A stretch of DNA of 37,861 nucleotides from Paenibacillus glycanilyticus (lineage in GTDB: Bacteria > Bacillota > Bacilli > Paenibacillales > Paenibacillaceae). The notes below the pieces were generated by a model. It was not told the DNA's origin and did not search any database. It saw only the letters and a program-made list of their open reading frames with translations. The DNA lies in NCBI RefSeq assembly GCF_030161375.1, contig NZ_BSSQ01000014.1, positions 243,232 through 281,092 on the forward strand, read 5' to 3'. Below, piece after piece: positions 25,855 to 35,831 of this stretch. The translations under genes and the position numbers were made by a program. Each line of letters begins with the position of its first letter. The first letter of the stretch is position 1.

Positions 25855-27033
25855 TTAGCCAGCCGCTTCTTCCTCTAAACCGATAAACGAACCAAATACG
25901 TCATTGCCAAAAAGAACGCCTTTATCGGTCAATTTGTATATCGTATCGCCATCTTCTTCAAGCTTCTCAAGCAACCCGTCTTTCAGAAGTTTTCCGATGA
26001 TCAGGCCAAATTTATCCTCCAGCTTGCGACCATCAAATTGAGCCGCATAGTCGGAAACGCGGACGCCCTTAAGCAGACGCAGCCCCACCATCATAAAGTC
26101 TTCCATCGCTTCCGATTCCGGGATCGCGTTCTCCTCAAGGCGAGGAAGCTTCGTCTTTGTATAATCAATGTAAGGCTGCACGCCTTTCACATTCACATGG
26201 CGAAGCCCGCGCGCATAGCCGTGCGCACCTGCACCCAGACCGTAATACGGCTCGTTCCGCCAATAAGTCGAGTTATGTCTGCTCTCGTACCCTGGCTTGG
26301 CAAAGTTGCTAATCTCATAGTGAACATACCCTGCCTGCTTAAGCCGATCCATGAGCAAAGTATACATATTAAACTCCTCATCCTCCGGAGGGAGCGGCAG
26401 CTCGTCGCGCTGATACAGCTTATGGAAAAGCGTATTCTCCTCCACCTTGAGGCTATAGAGAGAATAATGCGGCAGATCAAGCGCAAGCGCTTTGTTGACG
26501 CTATCCTCCAACATCTCAAGCGTCTGCTTCGGCAAACCAAACATCAGATCGATCGACAGATTCGTGAAACCGGCCGCGCGCGCATTCTCCAAGCTCCGGT
26601 ACACGTCGTCAACGTTGTGAATACGGCCAATCCGCTCGAGCAGCCCGTTATCAAACGACTGTACGCCAAAGCTGATCCGGTTCACGCCGCCCGCAAACAT
26701 CGCCGCAAGCTTCTCCGGATCGGTTGTGCCGGGGTTAGCCTCCATCGTAAACTCCACATCGTCCGCAAGCGGAAAATGTTTTTTCACCGAAGCGAGAAAA
26801 CGCGTCATCTGTGGCGGCGTCAGCACTGTTGGCGTGCCGCCCCCAACAAATACCGTATCGATTCTCTCCGGCGGCATTTGAGCAACCGTCAGTTCCATCT
26901 CTCTTTCCAGTGCATCGAGATAGTCGTCGACGGGCTGTCCCTTTAATACATACGAAGTAAAATCACAATAATGACACTTGTTCGTACAAAACGGGATATG
27001 GATATAAAGCGCCTTCGGCGCGTAATTTATCAT
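25855..27033 (-). CDS. hemW: Radical SAM protein HemW (heme chaperone type)
   Basis: 392 residues. The radical-SAM motif is CTNKCHYCDF (Cys 16, 20, 23) followed by GGGTPTVLTPPQM. A HemN-type C-terminal domain follows. The missing N-terminal extension and the single CX3CX2C fit HemW (YggW), which binds heme and delivers it to respiratory enzymes, rather than the oxygen-independent coproporphyrinogen oxidase HemN, with which it is often mislabelled. AGGAGG lies eight bases before the ATG. The lepA-hemW-hrcA order matches B. subtilis. Confidence 0.92.
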   Translation of the reverse strand: MINYAPKALYIHIPFCTNKCHYCDFTSYVLKGQPVDDYLDALEREMELTVAQMPPERIDTVFVGGGTPTVLTPPQMTRFLASVKKHFPLADDVEFTMEANPGTTDPEKLAAMFAGGVNRISFGVQSFDNGLLERIGRIHNVDDVYRSLENARAAGFTNLSIDLMFGLPKQTLEMLEDSVNKALALDLPHYSLYSLKVEENTLFHKLYQRDELPLPPEDEEFNMYTLLMDRLKQAGYVHYEISNFAKPGYESRHNSTYWRNEPYYGLGAGAHGYARGLRHVNVKGVQPYIDYTKTKLPRLEENAIPESEAMEDFMMVGLRLLKGVRVSDYAAQFDGRKLEDKFGLIIGKLLKDGLLEKLEEDGDTIYKLTDKGVLFGNDVFGSFIGLEEEAAG

Positions 27034-27099
27034 TTCAATTTCCTCCTATACATAATCGCAAGCAATCCTTATACCGCAGCGATCATTACTCTCCCTAAT

Positions 27100-27143
27100 A
27101 AAAAATCGACAGGACTAAGGAGAGCAAGCTCCTTAGTCCTGTC
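27100..27143 (-). terminator. Strong terminator between lepA and hemW
   Basis: A perfect 15-bp stem (27108-27122 with 27129-27143), six-base loop and six T on the minus strand. It closes the lepA transcript after repeat copy B, about 200 bases beyond the stop codon. Confidence 0.93.
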
Positions 27144-27167
27144 TAGATTTTTGGCACTGGCTGCGTT

Positions 27168-27288
27168 GGGGTAAGGGGTATCTCGTGGAAGAGCGAAGCG
27201 CCTGCCTTTGCTGCATTTTTTTCAACCGATCCAAATTGTTCGAAGAAAAAAATCAGCAACAGCGGCTGTAACGAGATACCCTGTCCCC
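27168..27288. repeat. Structured intergenic repeat, copy B
   Basis: Second copy of the element at 23898-24029, lying in the lepA 3' untranslated region (gap 27034-27339, no gene). The outer arms GGGTATCTCGT/ACGAGATACCC (27176-27186 with 27271-27281) are backed by GGGG/CCCC. The inner stem starts TTGCTG/CAGCAA (27208-27213 with 27254-27259) and continues with a T-run against an A-run. The conserved joining segments GAAGAGCGAAGCGC, GCCTTTG and CAACAGCG match copy A at nearly every position. The stems themselves do not match copy A yet remain paired. Confidence 0.7.
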
Positions 27289-27339
27289 TAAGCTCAGCCC
27301 TATGCCATGATCTTACGACAGGCTAAGCAGCAGCTACTC

Positions 27340-29157
<1,818 letters not shown>

Positions 29158-29199
29158 GCCTAACCCCCACACAATCCAATATAGCTAATCATTCTTTCC

Positions 29200-29228
29200 A
29201 TTATATCAGCTATATGGTATACCAGCAA
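29200..29228 (-). promoter_or_regulatory. lepA: SigA-type promoter of lepA
   Basis: Minus strand TTGCTG (29223-29228), 17-base spacer, perfect TATAAT (29200-29205), about 40 bases before the lepA start. Confidence 0.7.
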
Positions 29229-29255
29229 TGCGGTTACGGCAAGATGCACCGCTGC

Positions 29256-29684
29256 CTAACCGGTTACCGAACCAAACAATGAAGCAATGAACCGAATTCC
29301 GCTATTGGAGACGGACTGCAGAAGGCCAGCCGTACCGTCCGCCACTTTGTTCACCGTTGGTTCGCCCGAGTCGGACGAAATGCCGGGGAGCCGCTCATGA
29401 CGGGCATTTTGCTCCGCGATTTTGCGGACTTCTTGCAGTTCCTTCTCAAGCTGAGCGATTTTCCGGTCTGCTTCCTTGGACAAGCCGCTCGTTCCGGCAT
29501 TAACCTGCTCCTCGTCCGCAGCCGTCTGATTATACGCGTTGTCTTCCGACATAATCGCGGAAGTCCCCTTATTGTCGATCGGTCCGTAGATCCGTTCAAT
29601 TCCCGACGAGGACATTTCGATGCCGTACAAAACGATAAAAACCAACACGCCGCCCAGCAGCACCCACTTTAATGCACCCTTCAT
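29256..29684 (-). CDS. YqxA-like membrane protein
   Basis: 142 residues. One N-terminal membrane helix (about 5-24, KWVLLGGVLVFIVLYGIEM) is followed by a polar extracytoplasmic part with a short coiled coil (LSKEADRKIAQLEKELQEVRKIAEQ) and a C-terminal amphipathic segment. The place between spoIIP and lepA is that of B. subtilis yqxA, and the architecture fits the YqxA (DUF3679) family, of unknown function. ATG 29684 is ten bases after AAGGGG. The GTG just before it is the alternative. The frame extends upstream to 29804 but would run into the spoIIP end. Confidence 0.7.
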   Translation of the reverse strand: MKGALKWVLLGGVLVFIVLYGIEMSSSGIERIYGPIDNKGTSAIMSEDNAYNQTAADEEQVNAGTSGLSKEADRKIAQLEKELQEVRKIAEQNARHERLPGISSDSGEPTVNKVADGTAGLLQSVSNSGIRFIASLFGSVTG

Positions 29685-29739
29685 CACGCTTGCACCCCTT
29701 CCACTCTGAGAAGGCTGCCGAAGCAGCCTTGCCTCTTCC

Positions 29740-30993
29740 TTATTTCGAAGCGGATACTTTCTCCGCATCCCAATAAATATCCGCGATAACTTTGGCCAGC
29801 ACATCCGCCGTCCGGTAGCTTTCGGTCAGCGTATTATCAACGCCTCCGATTTCAATTAATACGCTGTCATCCGATAGCGACTGGTTGTATTCCCCGTTGC
29901 CCGTTGCGGTTGTTTTCCCTAGAATGCCGCGGGATAAGCCCGGGTATTGCTTTTCCAGCTCTTCGTGAATTTGAGTCGCAAATTCCGCGTTCTTTTTCCA
30001 GTCCGGATTTTTATGCCCGATAATGAAATACACTTGCGCGTAGCTTTTGCCGTTTATATTCGCCGTAGTTGTCTTCCGTCTGCCCGAATCGCGGTGAATG
30101 TCGAAGAAAAACTTTAGTTTCTTGTTGCTGGCCATCGCTTCCTGAACGGTCTTCTTCGAGTATTTGTACGAGTAGTTCCAATCGTAACCAGGAACCGTAG
30201 TTGGATAATCCTCGTCGGAATGGGTTGTTCCAACTCCAAGATCCTCGAGTTTCTCGGCGAGTCGTTCGCCGACTAGCGTTATATTTTTGCTAGCCGAATT
30301 GGCGTCCCCGTCTTTATCCGCGATTTCCGGATACCAGGATTCCCGGCTGTGGGAATGATAGATAAAGACGACTTTGTCTTTGCCTGTCGTGTGCCCCCCG
30401 GTTTGGTCCGGTGTTGGCGTTGGCGTCGGGCTCGGATCGTCCGATGGAGTCGAAGCAGGCGGTTCCGGCGTATGATCCGGTTCGTTGTCACCTTCATTCA
30501 CCCCGGCACCATGATCATCTCCACCGCTTGAGCCCTTGTCTCCGGGAATCGGTATATTATCCTCCGGCCACACATCGGGTTCCGTCGCTACGCCACCTCG
30601 GATCAGGAAGGAGGAGTCTGCATTCATGCCCGGAATCTCGCCGGCAACCAAACTTCTCGGATCGCCGGGATTCACATTCGTCATTAAGCGAAGGAGAAAG
30701 CTGCTGATTTGCGTGCCGGACAATTCCTCGCCCGACTTGCTGCTATGAAATTGCGGCATCTCCATCTCTAGCATATCCCCGAAAAACCCGCTTGAAACAG
30801 AAGACGCAAATCCCGCCATAGAAGACACCGGCGCGGATAACGAATGTTGATGGGCCATGCCGGCAAGACCAATCGCAACAAAAAACAACATAGAGCTTAT
30901 CGCTAAAACCATGAAGGTTTTTCCGGTTACAAGCAATTGACGAATACGTTTGCTTCCGCGCGTCAGATCAAACAACATAATCGTTTTTTTCAT
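29740..30993 (-). CDS. spoIIP: Stage II sporulation protein P (engulfment amidase/endopeptidase)
   Basis: 417 residues. An N-terminal membrane anchor (about 21-47) and a Pro/Thr/Ser-rich linker (about 142-203, with PTPTPTPDQT) lead to the SpoIIP catalytic domain. Its zinc-ligand motif is YHSHSRES (His213, His215, Glu218 region), with FDIHRDSG and the later catalytic VLIEIGG (Glu381). In engulfment SpoIIP cleaves septal peptidoglycan with SpoIID and SpoIIM. The ATG has GGGAGG 11 bases upstream. Gene order gpr-spoIIP-yqxA-lepA matches B. subtilis. A SigE-like promoter lies upstream. Confidence 0.95.
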   Translation of the reverse strand: MKKTIMLFDLTRGSKRIRQLLVTGKTFMVLAISSMLFFVAIGLAGMAHQHSLSAPVSSMAGFASSVSSGFFGDMLEMEMPQFHSSKSGEELSGTQISSFLLRLMTNVNPGDPRSLVAGEIPGMNADSSFLIRGGVATEPDVWPEDNIPIPGDKGSSGGDDHGAGVNEGDNEPDHTPEPPASTPSDDPSPTPTPTPDQTGGHTTGKDKVVFIYHSHSRESWYPEIADKDGDANSASKNITLVGERLAEKLEDLGVGTTHSDEDYPTTVPGYDWNYSYKYSKKTVQEAMASNKKLKFFFDIHRDSGRRKTTTANINGKSYAQVYFIIGHKNPDWKKNAEFATQIHEELEKQYPGLSRGILGKTTATGNGEYNQSLSDDSVLIEIGGVDNTLTESYRTADVLAKVIADIYWDAEKVSASK

Positions 30994-31035
30994 TTCAAGC
31001 CATACCTCCCGCTTCTTCGTTGCTCATCTGCTACT

Positions 31036-31064
31036 AATCTATGAGACAAGAAACTTTAATAGAA
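31036..31064 (-). promoter_or_regulatory. spoIIP: Possible SigE-type promoter of spoIIP
   Basis: Minus strand TTCTATT (31058-31064), 14-base spacer, CATAGATT (31036-31043), close to the SigE consensus KMATATT-N14-CATACAnT. SigE transcribes spoIIP in B. subtilis, so the match is plausible though imperfect. Confidence 0.35.
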
Positions 31065-31130
31065 CCGTCGAATTCGAAATTAATAGAGTTGGGAGGATGA
31101 TTTGCTAGATTAAGAGAATACCCCAAACGC

Positions 31131-31164
31131 AAAAAAGCTCTCGAGGCCATTGCCTCAAGAGCTT
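31131..31164 (-). terminator. Intrinsic terminator after gpr
   Basis: A 13-bp stem with one G-U pair (31135-31147 with 31152-31164), four-base loop and a T run on the minus strand. It ends the gpr transcript before the spoIIP promoter. Confidence 0.9.
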
Positions 31165-31177
31165 GTACGGAATTCCC

Positions 31178-32185
31178 TTAGTGCGTATAAGCAGCAACGT
31201 TGTCTGAATCAACCGCCTCATGAAGCGAGGCATTCAAACCGCTTGCGATAATATTGGCGATATCTTCGATAAACTCGTCAATTTCTTTAGGAGTCACCAG
31301 CAGATCGTGACCAAGCGGATTCAAAGCTTCCTTCACAAGCTGCAGACGTTCCGCTTCCCCCATCTGGTTCATCAGGCCAAAGATCTGATCATTGTTGCCT
31401 TTGTTAGCCTCCATATGGCTTTTCATCAACTCGATCGTATGGTTTACGATTGTAGAAGCATACACGACAGTTGGCACTCCTATGGCAATCACTGGAATTC
31501 CCAGAATTTCCTTCGTTAAACCTTTACGTTTGTTGCCGATCCCGGAACCCGGATGGATGCCGATATCCGCGATTTGAATCGTCGTGTTGACGCGGTCCAG
31601 CGATTTGGAAGCCAACGCGTCGATGGCAATAATGACGTCCGGACGGCTTTTCTCCGCGATGCCTTGGACGATCTCGCTCGACTCAATCCCGGTAATCCCG
31701 AGCACCCCGGGAGCCACGGCACTCACTGCGCGGTAACCCGGCGCAACCTGGTCGGGCATCAGCTCGAAAAAGTGCCGCGTTACCATTACGTTTTCCACGA
31801 CCAGCGGCCCAAGCGCATCCGGCGTCACGTTCCAGTTGCCAAGGCCCACAATAAGCACCTTTGCCGTCTTGCCTATGCCAATCCTCTCGAGGAACGTTTC
31901 GAAATGTTTCGCAAATTGCGTCGCTACGCGATCCTGCAGCCCCGTATCCTGTTTGCGCAGGTCAGGTACTTCAATCGTAACGTAGCGCCCCACCACTTTG
32001 CCGATTGCCCGCGAGCCTTGCTCGTTTTGCACATGCAGATGCGTGATCGTAATGCCGTTATCTTCGGTCGTCTCCGAATGGATGCCCGGGATCGGACCTC
32101 CTCCGCCAAGCTGCTCCGCTATTTCTTTGGCTTCTAGCGCCAGATCGGTACGAATGTTATATTGCTGCAAATCAAGTTCGGCCAT
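31178..32185 (-). CDS. gpr: Germination protease GPR
   Basis: 335 residues. The short N-terminal propeptide ends around YNIRTDLALEA, the region cleaved when the zymogen matures late in sporulation. The peptidase family A25 core has KVLIVGLGNWNVTPDALGP, VIIAIDALASKSLDRVNTTIQ and DIGIHPGSGIGNKRKGL. GPR starts degradation of small acid-soluble spore proteins during germination and so marks the host as a spore former. GGGAG lies nine bases before the ATG. It is divergent from rpsT across 216 bases. The B. subtilis order rpsT-gpr-spoIIP is conserved. Confidence 0.97.
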   Translation of the reverse strand: MAELDLQQYNIRTDLALEAKEIAEQLGGGGPIPGIHSETTEDNGITITHLHVQNEQGSRAIGKVVGRYVTIEVPDLRKQDTGLQDRVATQFAKHFETFLERIGIGKTAKVLIVGLGNWNVTPDALGPLVVENVMVTRHFFELMPDQVAPGYRAVSAVAPGVLGITGIESSEIVQGIAEKSRPDVIIAIDALASKSLDRVNTTIQIADIGIHPGSGIGNKRKGLTKEILGIPVIAIGVPTVVYASTIVNHTIELMKSHMEANKGNNDQIFGLMNQMGEAERLQLVKEALNPLGHDLLVTPKEIDEFIEDIANIIASGLNASLHEAVDSDNVAAYTH

Positions 32186-32295
32186 CTTACCATTCTCCCT
32201 TCAAACCTTACCATTCTCTCCAGCTTATTGTTCGTGAAGGAAGACGATTTCATACTTTGCCGCGATTGTGCAAAAATGGCAGTAGCAGCTCGCTA

Positions 32296-32324
32296 TTGCT
32301 TTTCGCAGTCGTGCATGGTAATAT
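32296..32324 (+). promoter_or_regulatory. rpsT: Possible SigA-type promoter of rpsT
   Basis: TTGCTT (32296-32301), 17 bases, TAATAT (32319-32324) preceded by TGG, an extended -10. A weaker alternative (TTGTGT ... TATGCT) lies about 30 bases downstream. A small hairpin GTTTGC-TTAC-GCAAAC (32366-32381) sits just before the ribosome site. Confidence 0.5.
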
Positions 32325-32401
32325 ATTTTAAGTTGTGTTACCTAGACTTATAGCGTATGCTTTTTGTTTGCTTACGCAAACTTTGTAGGAGGTGAAACTC
32401 G

Positions 32402-32674
32402 ATGCCAAACATTAAATCCGCAATCAAACGCGTTAAAACGAGCGAAAAACGCCGCGCTTTGAACGCTTCCCAAAAATCCGCGCTTCGTACGGCTGTTAAA
32501 TCTGCTGACCAAGCTATCGCTGGCACTGACGTAGAAGTAGCTAAAGCTGCTCTGGTCGCTGCAACGAAAAAATTGGACAAAGCGGTTACTAAAGGCCTGA
32601 TTCATAAAAATGCGGCTTCCCGCAAAAAATCTCGTCTTGCTAAAAAGCTGAACGCTCTGTCGGCTCAAGCTTAA
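32402..32674 (+). CDS. rpsT: 30S ribosomal protein S20
   Basis: 90 residues, strongly basic and helical: [18 protein letters not shown], then two helical hairpin segments and [16 protein letters not shown] near the end. S20 is a primary 16S-binding protein of the small subunit. An ideal AGGAGGTGA lies about seven bases before the ATG. It is one of two plus-strand genes, set against the leftward majority as in B. subtilis. A strong terminator follows 15 bases after the stop. Confidence 0.98.
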   Translation: MPNIKSAIKRVKTSEKRRALNASQKSALRTAVKSADQAIAGTDVEVAKAALVAATKKLDKAVTKGLIHKNAASRKKSRLAKKLNALSAQA

Positions 32675-32689
32675 TACCGCAAACAAATG

Positions 32690-32718
32690 AACGGCTTCGC
32701 ATATGCGAAGCCGTTTTT
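32690..32718 (+). terminator. Intrinsic terminator of rpsT
   Basis: An 11-bp stem (32690-32700 with 32705-32715) with an ATAT loop and a short T run on the plus strand. On the minus strand the tail is not T-rich, so it mainly serves rpsT. Confidence 0.88.
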
Positions 32719-32733
32719 GATTTGTCGTTATCG

Positions 32734-33777
32734 TTATTTCGCGCTTTGACCTTGCTGCAAGCCAAGCGACAGCAGAAAAAGTTCCAAGCCAAGCGTCTTG
32801 TCAATGGCGCCAGTTTTCATTTTATAATCCAGATCCGCCACGTCATTAAGCAGCGCGCCAAGCCTGGTTACCTTGAACTTCTGACTTTTCTCCGCGGCAA
32901 GCTTTACCGCATACGGATGTAGTCCAATCTGCCCGGCCATCTGTTGAGGCGAATACCGATGCTGCTCCAGCTCTTTGATCTGCAGCATAATCCGCAGCTG
33001 TCTGGCAATTAATGCGGCAATCTTGATAGGCTCTTCCCTTCTTATCAGCAAAGCCCGGTACAGCTTAAGCGACCGGTCAACCTGCATGCTTGCAATGGCA
33101 TCCACCAGCGCAAACACATCTTCTTCTACCGTGGAAGCCGTCAGCAGCTCCGTCTCTTCTACGCCAATGACCCCGCCTTCTCCGGCATGAAGGCATAACT
33201 TGTCCACTTCAAGTGCTAACTGCTGCATATTCGCTCCGATTCGCGACAGAAGCAGGTCCGCGGCATCCGCCGTCATCGTCCGCTTCTGCTCTTCCGCCCG
33301 CTTCACCACCCAGCGCTTCAGTTCGCCCGCGTCAAGCTCCTGAAAGGCAATCAAGGCATCGCGGTCCTTCAGCATCTTAACCAGCTTGCGACGCTCGTCC
33401 AGCTTCTCTGCATGGATAATAAACAACATAACCGTCGTCTCCGACGGAATATCCAGGTATTGCTGCAGCCGGTCCGTCTTATGATCCAGCTTGCCGCCCT
33501 CCTTGCCCCCAGCCGCGAACACGACGGAGTCACGGACAATAACGAGCTTCCGCTCCACAAAAAACGGCAACGTCTCCGCTTCAAGCGCCGCTTCCTCTAT
33601 AAGCGTCTCCGACGTATCGAACTTGACTACGCCAAGCTCGCGCTCGTCCGGCGTGAACATAGCCTCCGTCAAGGTATCCACAAACTGTCCAATGCGGTAG
33701 CGATCTTTGCCGTATATTACATAAGCAGGCCGGAATTTCCCCGCTTTAATTTCCTTCATCGCTTCTTTTGCTTCCAA
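32734..33777 (-). CDS. holA: DNA polymerase III delta subunit
   Basis: 347 residues, the same as B. subtilis HolA (YqeN). The N-terminal clamp-loader domain has YVIYGKDRYRIGQFVDTL. The central AAA-like region has lost nucleotide binding, and the C-terminal collar domain has KTGAIDKTLGLELFLLSL. Delta opens the beta sliding clamp. The frame extends to 33801. I take TTG 33777 because GAGGG lies six bases upstream and the fold begins EAKEAMKEI there. ATG 33783 is an alternative touching the ribosome site. Its place next to rpsT and near comEC is conserved. Confidence 0.93.
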   Translation of the reverse strand: MEAKEAMKEIKAGKFRPAYVIYGKDRYRIGQFVDTLTEAMFTPDERELGVVKFDTSETLIEEAALEAETLPFFVERKLVIVRDSVVFAAGGKEGGKLDHKTDRLQQYLDIPSETTVMLFIIHAEKLDERRKLVKMLKDRDALIAFQELDAGELKRWVVKRAEEQKRTMTADAADLLLSRIGANMQQLALEVDKLCLHAGEGGVIGVEETELLTASTVEEDVFALVDAIASMQVDRSLKLYRALLIRREEPIKIAALIARQLRIMLQIKELEQHRYSPQQMAGQIGLHPYAVKLAAEKSQKFKVTRLGALLNDVADLDYKMKTGAIDKTLGLELFLLSLGLQQGQSAK

Positions 33778-33813
33778 AAACATCCCTCGCGATCTCATCA
33801 CAAATAATAAACC

Positions 33814-33987
33814 TCAAGCTAGACGCATAACAGCAACAAAGGGATGGGCAGCTATGGCCTCATCCCTTTGTCCCTGAACATCTATATAAACATCGGCAGT
33901 CAGGTCCATGGTACCGCCCTGCAGATGGTCATACTTTTGATCAAGGCTCGCGCTGATTTTGTATATCATACGCAAATAACCGGTCAT
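33814..33987 (-). CDS. Doubtful 57-codon ORF downstream of the anti-sigma gene
   Basis: An open frame from ATG 33987 to TGA 33814. It is in the same frame as the anti-sigma gene and follows its TAA after 11 codons with no intervening stop. It has no ribosome site. The translation (MTGYLRMIYKISASLDQKYD...) has mixed composition. A hairpin with perfect 11-bp arms (33836-33846 with 33861-33871) lies inside it. It may be a C-terminal remnant, a small protein or chance, and I do not recognise it. Confidence 0.25.
   Translation of the reverse strand: MTGYLRMIYKISASLDQKYDHLQGGTMDLTADVYIDVQGQRDEAIAAHPFVAVMRLA
33836..33871. other. Hairpin downstream of the sigma/anti-sigma operon
   Basis: Perfect arms ACAAAGGGATG and complement with a 14-base loop that itself contains GGC/GCC. 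No T-run follows on either strand, so it is not a standard terminator. It could protect the 3' end of the sigma/anti-sigma mRNA. Confidence 0.5.
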
Positions 33988-34020
33988 GTGTGCGGATATC
34001 CGTAGTAAAATGATCCCGGA

Positions 34021-35052
34021 TTAATGAGCCGCCTTCGATTCCGTTTTGGTCTTCACGTCAACGACGTAACGTTCCATACCGCCGGATTCCAGTTGAATCT
34101 CATAAGTCAGCTGTTTGTTGTCTGCCGACCATACGAGAGTGGCGATCTTGCCGTTTCTTCGCACGGAATCATAATACGCTTTGCCGGACTCTTCACCGGA
34201 CTTGTAGATGTGGATCTGGTAACCTACAGCCTTGGCAATATAACCGCCGTCCGGCGAGGCTGCTTCAAGCGGAGCCGGTACATACCCGGTTATCCCTTGG
34301 TTCGGTTCGCTTCCGCTATTGCCGCCACCTTGATTGGCGCTTACGGATGGAGCTTCGCCGGTTACGGAACCGGAATCCGTATTGCTGCCGGATGCGGGTT
34401 CGTTGGATGTTCCGGCATCGTTGCCGGAAGCTTCTGATCCACCCGTCTCATTTTGTGCGCTGTAGAATTGTTTAGCGTCCTCGGATGTATCCGATTTTTC
34501 TACAAACGAATCAATCGAGTCTTTGCCAGCGTTATTAGCCAAAGGCTGAACTTCTTTCAATGACTTGCTTGTGTCAAGCATGCTGGATGCCGCATCCGAT
34601 GACGCCGTTTGCGCGCTATTGTTATCGCTAAAGCTGCCTGAAGTCGGGAATAATCCCGCATTATAGGATACCAGGAACAATCCCGCGGCAACACTCGCCG
34701 CGATAATACCGGTAATTGCGCGGAAGCGCAGCTGATGCCGTTCTTTCGTACGCCGGTTTGTCTGCTGCGAAAGCCCGGTAACCGCTGATGGAGAAAGCTC
34801 CATCGTAGCGGCTTCCGGCTGCCGGAACGGTACAATTTGTTCAAGCTGAGGTAAAATAGCGTCTACCAGACTGTACTTTGGCATGACGTGAGGTAAACTC
34901 CCAAGCTCCTCTGACAGCTTTCTCAGCCGCTCAAACATTGCTGCACAGTCCGGACAATGTCTCGTATGCTTGATCAAGATCTCATATTCATGTTCATTCA
35001 AATCGCCGTCTAGCTGCCGATTCATGTATTCGATCACCTCTTGACAAGTCAT
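34021..35052 (-). CDS. Membrane anti-sigma factor with ZAS domain
   Basis: 343 residues. The N-terminal zinc-associated anti-sigma domain has the ligand set H-x3-C-x2-C (HTRHCPDC, His29, Cys33, Cys36). A membrane helix lies at about 112-130. A long, Ser/Gly/Asn/Glu-rich, probably disordered stretch (about 136-250) and a compact C-terminal domain (about 255-343, with YIAKAVGYQIHIY) are outside the cell. It would hold the adjacent ECF sigma at the membrane. B. subtilis RsiW is near 208 residues, so the extracytoplasmic part here is much longer and may sense a different signal. The ATG overlaps the sigma stop by four bases, and AAGGTGG is nine bases upstream. Confidence 0.85.
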   Translation of the reverse strand: MTCQEVIEYMNRQLDGDLNEHEYEILIKHTRHCPDCAAMFERLRKLSEELGSLPHVMPKYSLVDAILPQLEQIVPFRQPEAATMELSPSAVTGLSQQTNRRTKERHQLRFRAITGIIAASVAAGLFLVSYNAGLFPTSGSFSDNNSAQTASSDAASSMLDTSKSLKEVQPLANNAGKDSIDSFVEKSDTSEDAKQFYSAQNETGGSEASGNDAGTSNEPASGSNTDSGSVTGEAPSVSANQGGGNSGSEPNQGITGYVPAPLEAASPDGGYIAKAVGYQIHIYKSGEESGKAYYDSVRRNGKIATLVWSADNKQLTYEIQLESGGMERYVVDVKTKTESKAAH

Positions 35053-35597
35053 CCCCGGACACCACCTTTCTGATAATCATGTAGTAAAGTTTGAAGCTGC
35101 TGCCTTGCTCGGAATAAGTAGGATTTCACCGTATTTAAAGGCAGATCAAGCGAATCAGCGATTTCGTTATAAGAGAAATCCTGCAAATAACGCAGTACAA
35201 CTACTGCCCGATGATGCTCCGGCAATTTGTCGATGGCGTTGCGAATGTCTTGCACGGCATAAGCCGACAAGACCTCGTCTTCGACATTTTGCTTCTCCCG
35301 GAATACCATTTCATGCTCGTCTATCGATACGGTTGGCTTGCTTCTTCTAAACTTATCTATACAAATATTTGTTACTATCCGTTGAATCCATGTTTTGAAC
35401 TGGGCCTTCTCTTCGTAGGAGCCGATTTTCGTATAAATCCGGATCAACGCTTCCTGCGCTGCGTCCATCGCATCCTGTTCATTGTTCAATATATAATAGG
35501 CTGTCCGGTAAACATGGGTTTCAATCTCTCGCAATAGAGTAATTAAAGCATCCCGATCTCCTGACTGAGCGGCTCTGATAAGGCCAGGCTCGACCAC
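35049..35597 (-). CDS. ECF RNA polymerase sigma factor (SigW-like)
   Basis: 182 residues from GTG 35597. Region 2 (about residues 20-85) has YYILNNEQDAMDAAQEALIR and the -10-binding KTWIQRIVTNICIDKFRR. Region 4 has LPEHHRAVVVLRYLQDFSYNEIADSL and LPLNTVKSYLFRARQQL. Size and partner fit the ECF01/SigW group, which answers cell-envelope stress. Region 1.1 is absent. The frame extends to 35654, but GGGGG seven bases before the GTG decides the start. It overlaps and is cotranscribed with the anti-sigma gene, and lies between comEC and holA, where B. subtilis has no sigma gene. Its likely target in this window is the promoter at 2572-2597. Confidence 0.88.
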   Translation of the reverse strand: MVEPGLIRAAQSGDRDALITLLREIETHVYRTAYYILNNEQDAMDAAQEALIRIYTKIGSYEEKAQFKTWIQRIVTNICIDKFRRSKPTVSIDEHEMVFREKQNVEDEVLSAYAVQDIRNAIDKLPEHHRAVVVLRYLQDFSYNEIADSLDLPLNTVKSYLFRARQQLQTLLHDYQKGGVRG

Positions 35598-35626
35598 GAA
35601 GGATCCCCCTCTCTTGCAACCTCTCT

Positions 35627-35653
35627 GACGAGTACGTTGCATAAAATGTTGCA
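35627..35653 (-). promoter_or_regulatory. Possible ECF autoregulatory promoter of the sigma gene
   Basis: Minus strand TGCAAC (35648-35653), 17 bases, CGTC (35627-35630), similar to SigX/SigW-class sites, with the start site about 30 bases before the GTG. ECF sigma genes commonly drive themselves. The -35 differs from TGAAAC at one base and the spacer is one base long. Confidence 0.4.
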
Positions 35654-35831
35654 TACCAAAAATGAAAAAGCTTTAATTTTTTAAGTGAAATAGTAGAAAA
35701 CTCCAACCTAAAGGATAACAAAAAAATGGAACCCCGTATATAGGTAGTTCCTAGTGGGTTAGGTTGAAAGAAGCATTTTGGCGGGCAAAGAGGATGGGAA
35801 GATAGACTCTTCAATAATTTTTTTCCTCTAT

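Noticed and set aside
35728..35751. GGAAC ... GTTCC inverted repeat in the comEC-sigma gap
   Set aside because: Only five outer base pairs are perfect and no known operator fits. Too weak to list as a site.
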